A stretch of DNA of 64,000 nucleotides from CAYMZZ01 sp044463125. GTDB taxonomy: Bacteria; Bacteroidota; Bacteroidia; Chitinophagales; Chitinophagaceae. The DNA lies in the NCBI GenBank assembly GCA_044463125.1, contig JBIQMS010000005.1:1-64000 (forward strand). Direction: 5' to 3'. The notes below the pieces were generated by a model, which was given only the letters and a program-made list of their open reading frames with translations, had not been told where the DNA came from and did not search any database. A program made the position numbers and the translations under genes. Positions 41,191 through 50,116 of this stretch are shown here, piece after piece; within the stretch, counting starts at the first letter, position 1; the number at the start of each line of letters is the position of its first letter.

Positions 41191-42089
41191 GCCGTCGCCC
41201 ATGCTGTAAACGGCAACACTAACAACATTCCCCATACCCAGATTCCTGGAATTGCCAGCCAGCCCAGTAGGATTAGCAGGAAAATATAGGCCGGATAGGA
41301 GACCAGCAGCAGCCCCACCAGGATGCTATCGTAATGATCGCTATGCCTGGCCACTGACCGGGTGATGCCGCGTACAGCATAGTATAACGGAGCATGTAAA
41401 ATCCAACCCGCCAATGCCGGTATTGCCAGCAGTATTTTTTTCCAGGCCGGAAGGGGAAAATGGAATTGTTCCTCAAGGGTGTCTACATCGTTGGGATCAA
41501 TCGTCAATACCAGTCCCTCTAATTGTGATTGCAATGCCTGGTTGAAGCGAAGCAGTCGCTGGCCCTCTGTATCCGATCCATTCAATACGCCCGTTTCAAT
41601 TTGTTCACCAAACGATATCCGCATTATCTTTCCAAATCGTTTGAATGAACTGTAGTTGATGCCAACCGGCAAGACCCGTAGGGGGATTTGTTTTTCCCAA
41701 CAGCTGATGGCCAGCCTGGCGGTGCCTTTTTTAAGTGGACGAAGCTTCCATTCATTGATGCAGCGCCCTTCGCTGAAGATCAGCACTATTCCGTTTTTCC
41801 GGAACAGCTCCAGGCATTGATCGAAAGTGGAATAGTTATCCTGAAGGTTTTCCACCCCTTCCGATACGCGGTATACGGGAAGTATTTTGAGGCGATAGAG
41901 AATTTTTCCTATAAACTTGTTTCGAAAAACATCACCCCTTGCCAGCGACCAAACGGGCCGGGCAAAAAGCGCATCGATGATGATGGCATCGAGAAATGAG
42001 TTGGGATGATTTGCCGCCAAAAGCAGGGGACCGCCTGAACGAAGTTGTTCGGGATGACTAAGTATAATCTTAGGGCAAAAGATTTTCAT
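41169..42089 (-). CDS. PlsC-like phospholipid acyltransferase
   Basis: Predicted glycerolipid acyltransferase at the inner membrane. The 306-residue protein from ATG 42089 has the acyltransferase motifs NHPNSFLDA (His28, Asp34), FSEGRC and LPVGINY, followed by a C-terminal part with several membrane segments (about 215-300). A TTG at 42128 would add 13 residues but falls in a -7-like box (CACCTTTG, minus strand, 42126-42133). The C-terminal residues (ANVRREA) come from the repeat arm. Confidence 0.87.
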   Translation of the reverse strand: MKIFCPKIILSHPEQLRSGGPLLLAANHPNSFLDAIIIDALFARPVWSLARGDVFRNKFIGKILYRLKILPVYRVSEGVENLQDNYSTFDQCLELFRKNGIVLIFSEGRCINEWKLRPLKKGTARLAISCWEKQIPLRVLPVGINYSSFKRFGKIMRISFGEQIETGVLNGSDTEGQRLLRFNQALQSQLEGLVLTIDPNDVDTLEEQFHFPLPAWKKILLAIPALAGWILHAPLYYAVRGITRSVARHSDHYDSILVGLLLVSYPAYIFLLILLGWLAIPGIWVWGMLLVLPFTAWATANVRREA

Positions 42090-42125
42090 CGCGAGGCGGA
42101 CGTATATGCGGAGGAGGGAGTAGAG

Positions 42126-42133
42126 CAAAGGTG
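42126..42133 (-). promoter_or_regulatory. -7-like box of the acyltransferase gene
   Basis: CACCTTTG on the minus strand is one base from TAnnTTTG-type boxes such as TACCTTTG and lies 36 bp before ATG 42089. Heptad repeats begin immediately upstream. Confidence 0.35.
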
Positions 42134-42308
42134 GTGGGTATTACGTTGTACGTTATACGTTGTACGTATTACGTATTTGATTTGATAGTTTTGGGTTAGC
42201 TCATATTCCGGTTCAGAATTCTTAGCGAAGTCAATTTACAATATTTTCAAAAGATACTATATTTATTCCGCGAATACGTATTACGTAGTACGTATTACGT
42301 AATACGTT
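42134..42308. repeat. Inverted ACGT heptads around a unique core
   Basis: ACGTTGT/ACGTATT units at about 42138-42176 and ACGTATT/ACGTAGT units at about 42271-42307 are inverse arms flanking about 95 bp of unique A/T-rich sequence. The core contains TAGTTTTG (42186-42193), a possible -7 box for the downstream gene. Confidence 0.8.
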
Positions 42309-42313
42309 TCAAG

Positions 42314-43042
42314 ATGCTTAATTGGCGCAACATAGCGATTTTCTTCCTTCTTGCCATCACCCCCTTCAGCCTCGCCTGGTCGCAGAAGGATGCGCAATCG
42401 GAGACCGAACGCCTGGAGGCGGCTTTCCCATCGGTTAATGTAAATTTCCCGGACTATCTATCAGTTTTTGACAGCAATGCAAATGCGCAGGCCTGGAAGA
42501 TTACGCTATGCGCTGATGTTCCCGACAATAACAGACCACATAAACCGGCTTACCGGCAGGAGACCGGCCATGTGTTTTTCATTTTGCAAAAATTTCTCCA
42601 TAGTGGTGATACAATTCAGAAGGTATTTGGTTTCTATCCCTGGAGAGGCTTACCCACTTTGTTTGTGCGAAAAGTGAGGAGTCGTATCAAGGATAACAGC
42701 ATCCGGGAATACGATATGGCTATTGAGCTGGAGTTGACAGCCGTTCAATTTGATTCGGTGCTGGCGCATATCCGCAGCCTCAACGGTGTGCGCTACCATC
42801 TCAACAAATACAATTGCTATGATTATGCCATAGAAATTTTCAACCGGGCGGCAGGCGCCCATCCGCTGCCCCTCACCCATATTCGTTTTCCCTTCCCATT
42901 TGGCAGGGGAGGCTCACCCTGCTCGCTTTATGCCGACCTGGAAAAACTTCGTAAAGAGGGAGGTTTCTGGGCCTCACGGATTCAGAAAGGCCTGTTCAGG
43001 GCTCCCGTGAGTACAGGCAGGGAACCTTTGCAGGGAAAATAA
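42314..43042 (+). CDS. Exported protein, possible permuted papain-like fold
   Basis: A 242-residue protein with a signal peptide (about 1-23, MLNWRNIAIFFLLAITPFS...). A GHVFFIL segment (His86) precedes a KYNCYDYAIEIFN segment (Cys168). A His before a Cys, each in a strand or helix of this type, is the layout of circularly permuted NlpC/P60-like hydrolases. No family was recognised with certainty. Periplasmic or surface hydrolase activity on peptides or lipids is inference. It stands between an inverted repeat and the rpsA promoter. Confidence 0.6.
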   Translation: MLNWRNIAIFFLLAITPFSLAWSQKDAQSETERLEAAFPSVNVNFPDYLSVFDSNANAQAWKITLCADVPDNNRPHKPAYRQETGHVFFILQKFLHSGDTIQKVFGFYPWRGLPTLFVRKVRSRIKDNSIREYDMAIELELTAVQFDSVLAHIRSLNGVRYHLNKYNCYDYAIEIFNRAAGAHPLPLTHIRFPFPFGRGGSPCSLYADLEKLRKEGGFWASRIQKGLFRAPVSTGREPLQGK

Positions 43043-43143
43043 TACCGCAAAATTTTCATAAGGGTTTGTTTGTCAGTATTTTGGGATCAGGTTTTGCGTA
43101 AAATAAATTGAGCCGTTTTACGGCATTTCCCCTCCAATAAATG

Positions 43144-43151
43144 TATCTTTG
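43144..43151 (+). promoter_or_regulatory. -7 box of rpsA
   Basis: TATCTTTG matches TAnnTTTG and lies 32 bp before the rpsA ATG. Confidence 0.6.
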
Positions 43152-43183
43152 CTGCCCCGAAATAAAACCTTCGGGATACTATC

Positions 43184-45100
43184 ATGTTTGAAAATAACAT
43201 TAAAAAACAATTAAACGCTGATGCTCAGGAGTCTGGAGCTGCGGATACCGCGGCTGAGGCTACAGCGACAACTACTGCACCTGAGGCGCCGGTGGCAACC
43301 GCGCACGACGACTTCGACTGGAGCGTCGACAAACGCAATGTAGCTTCCTATACCCAGGAAGAAAAAGAAAAGTACGACAAAGTGTATGACAACACTTTCG
43401 TTGCGCTTAATGATGGTCAGCTTATGTTTGGTACCGTTGTGGGCCTTACAAAGACGGATGTTGTGATCAACATCGGTTTCAAAAGCGATGGCCTGATTTC
43501 CCTGAACGAGTTCCGCGACATGCAGGGTCTCAAAGTGGGCGACCAGGTAGAAGTAATGGTAGTGGAAAAAGAGGACCGGGATGGTCACCTGAACCTTAGC
43601 CGTAAGCAGGCTCGTATTACCCGTGCCTGGGAGCGCATTGTGGAAGTACACAAGACCGGAGAAGTGATTACCGGTACAGTTACCTCCAAAACCAAAGGCG
43701 GCCTGATCGTTGACGTATTCGGTATGGAAACCTTCCTGCCCGGTTCACAGATCGACGTGAAGCCTGTAACGGATTACGACCAGTTCGTTAACAAGACCAT
43801 GGAGTTCAAAGTGGTGAAGATCAACGAAACCATCAAGAACGCCGTAGTATCGCATAAGGCACTTATCGAAAGCGATATCGAAGCACAACGTGCCGAGATC
43901 ATGAGCAAACTCGAAAAGGGCCAGGTACTGGAAGGAACCGTGAAGAATATCACCGATTTCGGTGCCTTCATGGATCTGGGTGGTCTCGACGGTCTGCTCT
44001 ATATCACCGATATTTCATGGGGACGTATTTCGCATCCCAGCGAAGTACTCAAGATGGATCAGAAGGTGAACGTGGTGGTGCTCGATTTCGACGACGAGAA
44101 GAAGCGTATCAGCCTCGGTCTGAAGCAACTTACTCCGCATCCCTGGGATGTATTGCCTGAGAATATTTCAGAAGGCAATGTAGTGAAAGGTAAAGTGGTG
44201 AATATTGAAGACTATGGTGCGTTCCTCGAAATTATGCCCGGTGTGGAAGGTTTGGTTCACGTGAGTGAAATTACCTGGGCCAATACGCCGATCAACGCCA
44301 AAGAATTCTTCAAGCTGGGTGATGAGCACGAAGCTAAAATCGTTACCCTCGATAAAGGCAGTCGCAAGATGAGCCTTTCTATCAAGCAACTGTCGCCTGA
44401 TCCCTGGAATGAGATCGAAACCAAATTTGCGGAAGGCAGCCGCCATACCGGCCTGGTGAAGAACATCACCAACTACGGTGTGTTTGTGGAGCTGGCTCCC
44501 GGCATTGGTGGCATGATCCATATCAGCGACCTAAGCTGGCTGAAGCGTTTCAATCACCCCAGCGAATACACGAAAGTGGGCGCTAATATCGATGTGGTGA
44601 TCATGGGTATCGATAAGGATAACCGCAAACTGCAACTCGGACACAAACAACTGGAAGAAGATCCCTGGAATACGCTGCAGGATACTTTCGCTATCGGCAG
44701 CCTGCACGAAGGATTAGTGATCAAGCGCGACGACAAAGGCGCGATTGTTCAACTGCCTTATGGACTGGAAGGTTTCGCACCCAACCGTCACCTCAACAAG
44801 GAAGATGGTAAGAGCATTGGTGCAGATGAAACCGCTCAGTTCATGGTGATCGAATTCGACCGCAACGAAAAGCGTATCGTTCTTTCGCATAGCCGAATCT
44901 GGGAACAAGGACAGGTAGAAGAGAAGGAAGCAGCGAGAAAAGAAGCCCGTACGGAAGCAGATAAGACTAAGAAAGCGGTGAAGAATATCCAGAACAAAGT
45001 AGAAAAAGCAACCCTGGGTGACCTGGGCGTGTTGGCCGACCTGAAGAAGAAACTGGAAGGTGGCAGCAGCGAATCTACGGATAGCAACAAAGCTGAATAA
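43184..45100 (+). CDS. rpsA: 30S ribosomal protein S1
   Basis: S1 binds mRNA on the small subunit and helps initiation. The 638-residue protein has an Ala/Thr/Glu-rich N-terminal tail (1-40), six S1 RNA-binding domains (for example FGTVVGLTKTDVVINIGFKS, GTVKNITDFGAFMDLGGLDG, GLVKNITNYGVFVELAPGIG), then a charged helical C-terminal region. ISLGLKQLTPHPW-type links between domains are typical. It is monocistronic with its own promoter and a strong terminator. Confidence 0.97.
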   Translation: MFENNIKKQLNADAQESGAADTAAEATATTTAPEAPVATAHDDFDWSVDKRNVASYTQEEKEKYDKVYDNTFVALNDGQLMFGTVVGLTKTDVVINIGFKSDGLISLNEFRDMQGLKVGDQVEVMVVEKEDRDGHLNLSRKQARITRAWERIVEVHKTGEVITGTVTSKTKGGLIVDVFGMETFLPGSQIDVKPVTDYDQFVNKTMEFKVVKINETIKNAVVSHKALIESDIEAQRAEIMSKLEKGQVLEGTVKNITDFGAFMDLGGLDGLLYITDISWGRISHPSEVLKMDQKVNVVVLDFDDEKKRISLGLKQLTPHPWDVLPENISEGNVVKGKVVNIEDYGAFLEIMPGVEGLVHVSEITWANTPINAKEFFKLGDEHEAKIVTLDKGSRKMSLSIKQLSPDPWNEIETKFAEGSRHTGLVKNITNYGVFVELAPGIGGMIHISDLSWLKRFNHPSEYTKVGANIDVVIMGIDKDNRKLQLGHKQLEEDPWNTLQDTFAIGSLHEGLVIKRDDKGAIVQLPYGLEGFAPNRHLNKEDGKSIGADETAQFMVIEFDRNEKRIVLSHSRIWEQGQVEEKEAARKEARTEADKTKKAVKNIQNKVEKATLGDLGVLADLKKKLEGGSSESTDSNKAE

Positions 45101-45117
45101 TTGAATCAGCCTGATAC

Positions 45118-45147
45118 AAAAAAAGCCGCCGCAAGGCGGCTTTTTTT
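45118..45147 (+). terminator. Intrinsic terminator of rpsA
   Basis: The stem AAGCCGCC-GCAA-GGCGGCTT is flanked by an A-run and a T-run, 18 bp after the rpsA stop. Confidence 0.93.
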
Positions 45148-45160
45148 ATTGCTATCTAAG

Positions 45161-45168
45161 TAGTTTTG
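45161..45168 (+). promoter_or_regulatory. -7 box of acyltransferase gene
   Basis: TAGTTTTG fits TAnnTTTG. It overlaps upstream start candidates at 45166 and 45169, so the start at 45196 is preferred. Confidence 0.5.
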
Positions 45169-45195
45169 ATGACGGTCTGTTTACAAAACACACAC

Positions 45196-45948
45196 ATGGG
45201 GTCTATCGCAGAGAGGATTAAGAAATGGCAACTGGTACGAAAGCTGGTCTACTTTATTGTGGGGCTGGTATCCTATCCGGGACTGGCCATCATCAACAAG
45301 TTTCGTGTGTCGGGTACAGAACATTTACGCGGGCTTCCGAAGGAAAACGTTCTATTCGTCAGTAATCACCAAACCTATTTCGCCGATGTCATCAGTTTTC
45401 TGCACATCTTCTGTGCGGTAAAATGGGGAAAGAAAGACCGGCTGGGTGTTCCTTATTATCTGCTCAACCCTTTTACCCGGGTGAACTATGTAGCAGCGGA
45501 GCAAACCATGAAGGGGAGTTGGATCAGCCGCCTCTTCACCCTCGCAGGAGCCATCACCGTAAAGCGAACCTGGAATACGAATGCCAATGAAATGCGCAAA
45601 GGGCTGGATCCATCGGATACACGTAAGATTACCCGCGCGCTTTCTGAAAACTGGGTCATCACTTTTCCGCAGGGCACCACTACTCCCTTCGCGCCGGGAC
45701 GCAAAGGCACCGCATTAATCATTAAGCAAAACAAACCTATCGTAATACCGGTGGTGATAAATGGATTCTGGCGTGCATTTGGCAAGAAGGGATTGAAATT
45801 GCGGAAGCGGGGCGTACTGCTTTCCGTCCGGTTTAAAGCGCCCCTTGAGATCAATTACGAATCCTCCACAGCAGAGATACTGGAGCAGCTTATGGACGCG
45901 ATAGAACAAAGCAAGCGATTCAAGCCGGCAACAGACAAGACCCTATAA
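45196..45948 (+). CDS. 1-acylglycerol-3-phosphate acyltransferase-like
   Basis: A PlsC-family protein of 250 residues. One N-terminal membrane segment (about 15-35) is followed by the catalytic SNHQTYFADVISFLH motif (His/Asp) and FPQGTTTPFAPGRKG, the substrate-binding motif variant. IPVVINGFWRAF follows. It likely acylates a lysophospholipid or another glycerol lipid. ATG 45196 (MGSIAERIKK) lies after the -7 box at 45161. It is followed within 46 bp by a LacI-type gene on the same strand. Confidence 0.88.
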   Translation: MGSIAERIKKWQLVRKLVYFIVGLVSYPGLAIINKFRVSGTEHLRGLPKENVLFVSNHQTYFADVISFLHIFCAVKWGKKDRLGVPYYLLNPFTRVNYVAAEQTMKGSWISRLFTLAGAITVKRTWNTNANEMRKGLDPSDTRKITRALSENWVITFPQGTTTPFAPGRKGTALIIKQNKPIVIPVVINGFWRAFGKKGLKLRKRGVLLSVRFKAPLEINYESSTAEILEQLMDAIEQSKRFKPATDKTL

Positions 45949-45978
45949 TTCATTGTGGCCCCGGTTGGTCAGTTTTCC

Positions 45979-45986
45979 TATATTTA
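45979..45986 (+). promoter_or_regulatory. Possible -7 box of lacI-type gene
   Basis: TATATTTA (one mismatch to TAnnTTTG at the last base) ends 7 bp before ATG 45994, which would give a nearly leaderless mRNA. Confidence 0.3.
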
Positions 45987-45993
45987 CGTTGTC

Positions 45994-47046
45994 ATGAGCC
46001 AAAAGCCTGCTACTATAAAGGAGATTGCCCGCCGCCTCAACGTATCGGTTTCCACGGTATCGCGTGCGCTGCACAATCACCCCAGTATTGGACTTCGTAC
46101 CAAAATGCAGGTGCAAAAGCTGGCGGAGGAATTGAACTACGAACCCAACCAGGCGGCCATATCCTTTAAACAAGGCAAGACATATACCCTCGGCGTCATT
46201 CTACCCAACCTCGGCGAGGAGTTTTTCTCTATTGCCATCAATGGTATTGAAGAAGTAGCCATTCGGCATAACTACACCGTACTCATCGGTCAGTCGCACG
46301 ACGATGCGGAGCGGGAAAAGCAGGTACTGGATACCATGCGGCGCCACCGGGTGGATGGCGTATTGGTATCGATGTCGAAAAACACCGACGATCTTTCTCA
46401 TTTCAATAATCTTCGCAAGTACAATATACCTGTTGTCTTTTTCGACAGGGTGCCGGAGTCGGAAGAAGAGTATTCTGTAAGCTGCGATCTGCGAAGCAGC
46501 TCGGTTCAATTGGTGGACTGGCTGGTGGGTCGTGGCAATCGCTCCATAGGTATCATTCGTGGTCCGGAGAAGATGAAACCTTCGCAGGAGCGCATGAATG
46601 GATATTATGAAGGCTTGAAGAAGAATGGCATTAAGGCCGATGCAGCTTGGGTAGCCCAGACTGACCTTAGCCGTGAGCAAACCTGGGCCGCGATGGATTC
46701 CTTGCTGAAAGCCAAAACCAAACCCACCGCTATCATAGCTTTCAATGACTATGTGGCGCTTGATGCCATCAAGTACGCACGTGGCAAAGGCTTACGCATC
46801 AACAAGGATATCTTTTTTGTAAGCTATGCCAATCTTCCCATTACCAGCTACCTTGATGATCCGCCGCTGGCATCGGTGGAGCAGTTCCCTTATGAGCAGG
46901 CCTCCCGTGCCGCCGAAATGCTACTTTGCCTGATCAATCACAAAGAAGAAGAAATTCCGGAGAAGCGGGTGGTGATGCAGAGCGAAGTCATCATCAATGA
47001 AGAAGCAGGGGAAGGCACCCCGCTCCATTCGGTCGGTTCGGCCTGA
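45994..47046 (+). CDS. LacI-family transcriptional regulator
   Basis: A 350-residue repressor. The N-terminal helix-turn-helix and hinge read TIKEIARRLNVSVSTVSRAL, then HNHPSIG and NYEPNQAA. The periplasmic-binding-protein-like effector domain follows (TLGVILPNLGEEFFS..., AFNDYVALDAI, LASVEQFPYEQ). Such proteins usually control sugar use, but no sugar genes are next to it here, so the regulon lies elsewhere. Upstream in-frame Met codons lie before the -7-like box. It converges with the AhpD-like gene. Confidence 0.93.
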   Translation: MSQKPATIKEIARRLNVSVSTVSRALHNHPSIGLRTKMQVQKLAEELNYEPNQAAISFKQGKTYTLGVILPNLGEEFFSIAINGIEEVAIRHNYTVLIGQSHDDAEREKQVLDTMRRHRVDGVLVSMSKNTDDLSHFNNLRKYNIPVVFFDRVPESEEEYSVSCDLRSSSVQLVDWLVGRGNRSIGIIRGPEKMKPSQERMNGYYEGLKKNGIKADAAWVAQTDLSREQTWAAMDSLLKAKTKPTAIIAFNDYVALDAIKYARGKGLRINKDIFFVSYANLPITSYLDDPPLASVEQFPYEQASRAAEMLLCLINHKEEEIPEKRVVMQSEVIINEEAGEGTPLHSVGSA

Positions 47047-47060
47047 ATCATTGCTCCGCC

Positions 47061-47546
47061 TCAATGGGGTGCAGCAGTTACCGATCGCTGCAATCGAATT
47101 CCATCGCCCAGCCGGGTACTTACCGCGATGCGGTTCCATGTATTGATTACCGCAACCAACATCAACAATTCCGCCATTCCTTCAATTCCCCATTGTGCCA
47201 ATCCCTCTTCATAAAGGTCGTCGGATAATCCCTGTGCACCAGGTAGTGTCATTGCTTCAGTAATTTGAATGGCCAGTTTTTCTTCCGGCGAAAAAATCTC
47301 CGTTTCCTGCCAGGCCGATAGCAGGTAGATTCTTTGTGGCAGTTCGCCTCTGCGCTCCGCTTCCGTGGCATGCATATCGATACAAAATGCGCAATGGTTG
47401 ATTTGCGAAGCGCGGATTTTGACAAGATATTTCAGCGAACTGGGCAGTACAGTATCCGGTCCCCATAAAGTTTTCTCCAATGCCAGCATAGCTGCGTAAC
47501 TCTTTGGCAGGGCATCTGCCATGTTCAGTCGTTTTTCTTTGTGCAT
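47061..47546 (-). CDS. AhpD-like carboxymuconolactone decarboxylase-family protein
   Basis: A 161-residue all-helical protein with the redox motif CAFCIDMH (Cys52, Cys55, His59), as in alkylhydroperoxidase AhpD relatives that remove peroxides. A second in-frame Met is at 47522. The gene lies directly downstream of a Crp/Fnr regulator. A CTTAAACTGGTTTAAG palindrome lies about 40 bp before the inferred transcription start, which suggests direct control. The electron donor is unknown. Confidence 0.9.
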   Translation of the reverse strand: MHKEKRLNMADALPKSYAAMLALEKTLWGPDTVLPSSLKYLVKIRASQINHCAFCIDMHATEAERRGELPQRIYLLSAWQETEIFSPEEKLAIQITEAMTLPGAQGLSDDLYEEGLAQWGIEGMAELLMLVAVINTWNRIAVSTRLGDGIRLQRSVTAAPH

Positions 47547-47562
47547 ATCCTTAATTTTTGCA

Positions 47563-47570
47563 CAAAGTTC
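47563..47570 (-). promoter_or_regulatory. -7-like box of the AhpD-like gene
   Basis: GAACTTTG on the minus strand is near TAnnTTTG and would start transcription at about 47560. Confidence 0.35.
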
Positions 47571-47591
47571 ATCTGCACATTTTTAATGCAA

Positions 47592-47607
47592 CTTAAACTG
47601 GTTTAAG
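47592..47607. promoter_or_regulatory. FNR-type palindrome before the AhpD-like gene
   Basis: CTTAAAC-TG-GTTTAAG is a perfect palindrome with 7-bp arms, in the 5-4-5 form TTAAA-n4-TTTAA. Its centre lies about 40 bp upstream of the inferred transcription start, the classic activator position for Crp/Fnr proteins. It overlaps the stop codon of the upstream Crp/Fnr gene. Confidence 0.45.
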
Positions 47608-48187
47608 AACGCTTTTTTTTGCGGAGTTCGCTCAGGTATTCGGGGGTAAATCCCAGAAAGGAAGCCAGCATGTACTGGGGAACCCTTTGTACAAATTCGG
47701 GATAAGCACGATTGAACTGATCGAAGAGCTCTTCCTTTGAAAGCGAATACAGGAATTTGATGCGCTGCTGTGCCGCTGCCAGGGCCCTTGTTTGTACTGC
47801 TCTAAAATATTGGGCCAAATGGGGATATTGACCATTGAGTTCTTCATAGTGAGCCCGCTGCAATGAAATTACCCAGGTTGGTTCCACGGCCTGTATGGCA
47901 AACGACGACAATTTGCCTTTGTGAAAGGCTTCGAGGTCGGTAAGCCACCAACCCTCCAGCGCAAAATCGCTGGTTTGTTCTGTGCCATTCTCTTTGGTAA
48001 AGTACAATCGCAGGCAACCTGTAGCCACAAAGTGAATATGCCGGCAGTGAGATGATTCCTTCAATATAATTTCCCGGGCAGCCCATTTTTTACAGGATGC
48101 TTTTGACAACAATGCCTGCCAATCTGTATCCTGAACCGGGCTATGGCGAAGGAGATGAGCATGTAGCCGATTTAATGATGCCTCCAT
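47603..48187 (-). CDS. Crp/Fnr-family transcriptional regulator (1)
   Basis: A 194-residue protein with an N-terminal cyclic-nucleotide-binding-like beta-barrel (about 30-120) and a C-terminal helix-turn-helix (LASFLGFTPEYLSELRKK). The conserved phosphate-binding Arg/Ser pair of cAMP sites is not evident, and no Fe-S cysteine cluster is visible, so the signal is unknown. The AhpD-like gene follows in the same direction. A TAATTTTG -7 box ends 7 bp before its ATG. Confidence 0.9.
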   Translation of the reverse strand: MEASLNRLHAHLLRHSPVQDTDWQALLSKASCKKWAAREIILKESSHCRHIHFVATGCLRLYFTKENGTEQTSDFALEGWWLTDLEAFHKGKLSSFAIQAVEPTWVISLQRAHYEELNGQYPHLAQYFRAVQTRALAAAQQRIKFLYSLSKEELFDQFNRAYPEFVQRVPQYMLASFLGFTPEYLSELRKKKRS

Positions 48188-48194
48188 GGTTTTA

Positions 48195-48202
48195 CAAAAT
48201 TA
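48195..48202 (-). promoter_or_regulatory. -7 box of Crp/Fnr gene (1)
   Basis: TAATTTTG on the minus strand ends 7 bp before ATG 48187, predicting a very short or absent leader. Confidence 0.5.
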
Positions 48203-48479
48203 GTGCAGGACGAATGGAATTCCTCTAAAGGATTCTTTTAGGATACGGCGACTTACGGAATGCTGCTACGCCAATGTCGGCATGGCACGTATTATTACGG
48301 GGCAATCCGGAATGCTTGCTGTCATGGTGTCTGTAGCTTTTGTTGCCGGTCCCTCAAATCAGGGCTGGGCTTTCATGTCAGGATTACTTTAGTTGGGAGT
48401 AGTTATTTACAGAGTGTGGTAATGCAAGCAGGGAAGGGAGCTGCCTATGCGGTGTACAGTTATCAATTTCAACATCGCA
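48203..48479. other. Non-coding gap
   Basis: About 280 bp without a supportable gene. One frame around 48280-48390 encodes a short hydrophobic stretch (GMLAVMVSVAFVAGPSNQGW) between stops, perhaps a scrap of a lost membrane gene. It is too short to name. Confidence 0.35.
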
Positions 48480-50055
48480 TCACAGTTGCTTCAATTTTTC
48501 CTCTTCCATATCCAGATGCAGTAAATGTTTTCTAATCAATTCTTCATCTATTCTTTTATCAGTTTTATTCTTATGCAAAAGCCATTGGCGACGGTCATCC
48601 AGGACTTCGCGGTAAATTTTTTGCGTTTCCTCACTGGCGGGCATGCCTGATCCAGTGCTGTCTGGTAGTTTCCATTTAGCAACTAGTTGCTGTAAACGGA
48701 TGCTGTCGAAGCTGTTCGGGATAGCGGCTGTGAAGAAATTCCATGGATTGTTTTGCCAGTTCGCTATTGAGCAGCAAATCCGCTTCATGCTCGGGCATAT
48801 AATTGTTGTAATGGGGGAGTTTCAATTTTTTGATCAGATAGGGTAGGGTTAAGCCCTGCAACACCAGGGTTGCGAGTATAACAACAAATGTGATAAAGAG
48901 TATGAGGTTTCGCTGGGGAAATGGCATGCCATCGCTTAATTGCACGGGTATGGATAGAGCCGCAGCCAGGGAGACCACACCGCGCATGCCTGTCCAACCC
49001 AGTAGCAAAGGCGCTTTAAAGCCCGGATTTCGATCCGCCACATGGATGAAATTCCTGGCCACCAGGGTAACCAATACCGCCCCATATGCCGCAATTAAGC
49101 GGATGATGATCAAAGTTATGGTGATGAGCATTCCATAACCAGCAGCCCGCCAAAAGGAATAACCTTCCTGCCGTAAACCGGCTGTTATTTCCGGTAGATC
49201 CAGGCCGATCAGTAAAAAGACAAAGCCGTTAAGAACAAATACAAAACTTTCCCAAACATTACCGCCCTTAAGCCTGGCGCTACTGGACAGGAAAAGCTGC
49301 CGTTTCGACGAAAGCAATAATCCGCCGCTTACCACGGCGAGTATGCCGGAGCTATGGAGCTCTTCTGCTACCAGGTACATCGCATAGGGTGCAACGATGC
49401 TGAGTACGATATCCATGCTCGCATCCGTGGGCAGGTATTTGTGCATTTTCATGAACAACCATCCAAGCGATAACCCAACCGCCGTGCCAGCGAGCACCAT
49501 CCAGACAAAGCTCAACGCAGAGTTTTGCCAAACAAATTGACCCGTGCCCACCGCCACCAATGCAAATCGGAATATGATGAGTGATGAGGCATCATTCAGG
49601 AGGCCTTCACCTTCCAGTATTGAGGAAAGCCTTTTGGGTACTTTCACAAATTTCAATATCGCCGTGGCGCTTACCGCATCCGGCGGTGAAACGATACCGC
49701 CGAGCAGAAACCCCAGTGCCAGGGAGAAGCCTGGCAAGAGCGAGTTGGCCACAATGGCCACCGATGTAGCGGTGAGGAACACCACAATAAAGGCAAAGCT
49801 GAAAATAATCCGGCGCCAGCGCCAAAGTTCGCGCCATGAAATGGCCCAGGCTGCATCATAGAGCAGGGGAGGGAGAAAAATCAGAAATATCAATTCCGGC
49901 TCAATAGCAATGAGGGGAACACCTGGAACAAAACTGATCAGCAAGCCGGCCAATACCAACAGCACAGGATAGGCCACCCTGATTCTTGCAGCCAGCATCA
50001 CCAGCAGCAGAATGATCAAAACCAGCACGAGGTAAAAAGCGAAGGACTCCACCAT
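48480..50055 (-). pseudogene. CPA1 Na+/H+ antiporter, frameshifted
   Basis: The first frame (50055 to 48676) encodes 459 residues with about 12 membrane segments and CPA1 motifs (GGIVSPPDAVSATAILKF, EGLLNDASSLIIF, GWTGMRGVVSLAAAL). It ends abruptly in HPFTATSC. The family's C-terminal region continues in another frame (DSIRLQQLVAKWKL... to ...IRKHLLHLDMEEEKLKQL, stop at 48480). Removing one base of the AA at 48709-48710 (TT in the coding strand) joins them into 524 residues, the normal length. It is either a real recent inactivation or a base-calling error. Confidence 0.85.
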
Positions 50056-50116
50056 TTGCTCAGAATTTGGTATTTTCCGTAAATTTCTACATTCGGGTCA
50101 AGAAAAAAACTTTTTT

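Noticed and set aside
1929..42308. Repeat arrays as CRISPR
   Set aside because: Units are 7 bp in direct contact, with no repeat-spacer alternation and no cas genes nearby.
47592..47607. Palindrome as a terminator of Crp/Fnr gene 1
   Set aside because: A/T-rich stem without a T-run in the direction of the gene; position fits a regulator site better. Not fully excluded.
48260..48535. 91-codon plus-strand frame
   Set aside because: Cys-rich random-looking sequence antisense to the antiporter's C-terminal region; no start context.
48480..48788. Stand-alone 102-residue protein
   Set aside because: Its first part is an out-of-frame reading of the antiporter and its second part is the antiporter's missing C-terminus, so it is one frameshifted gene.
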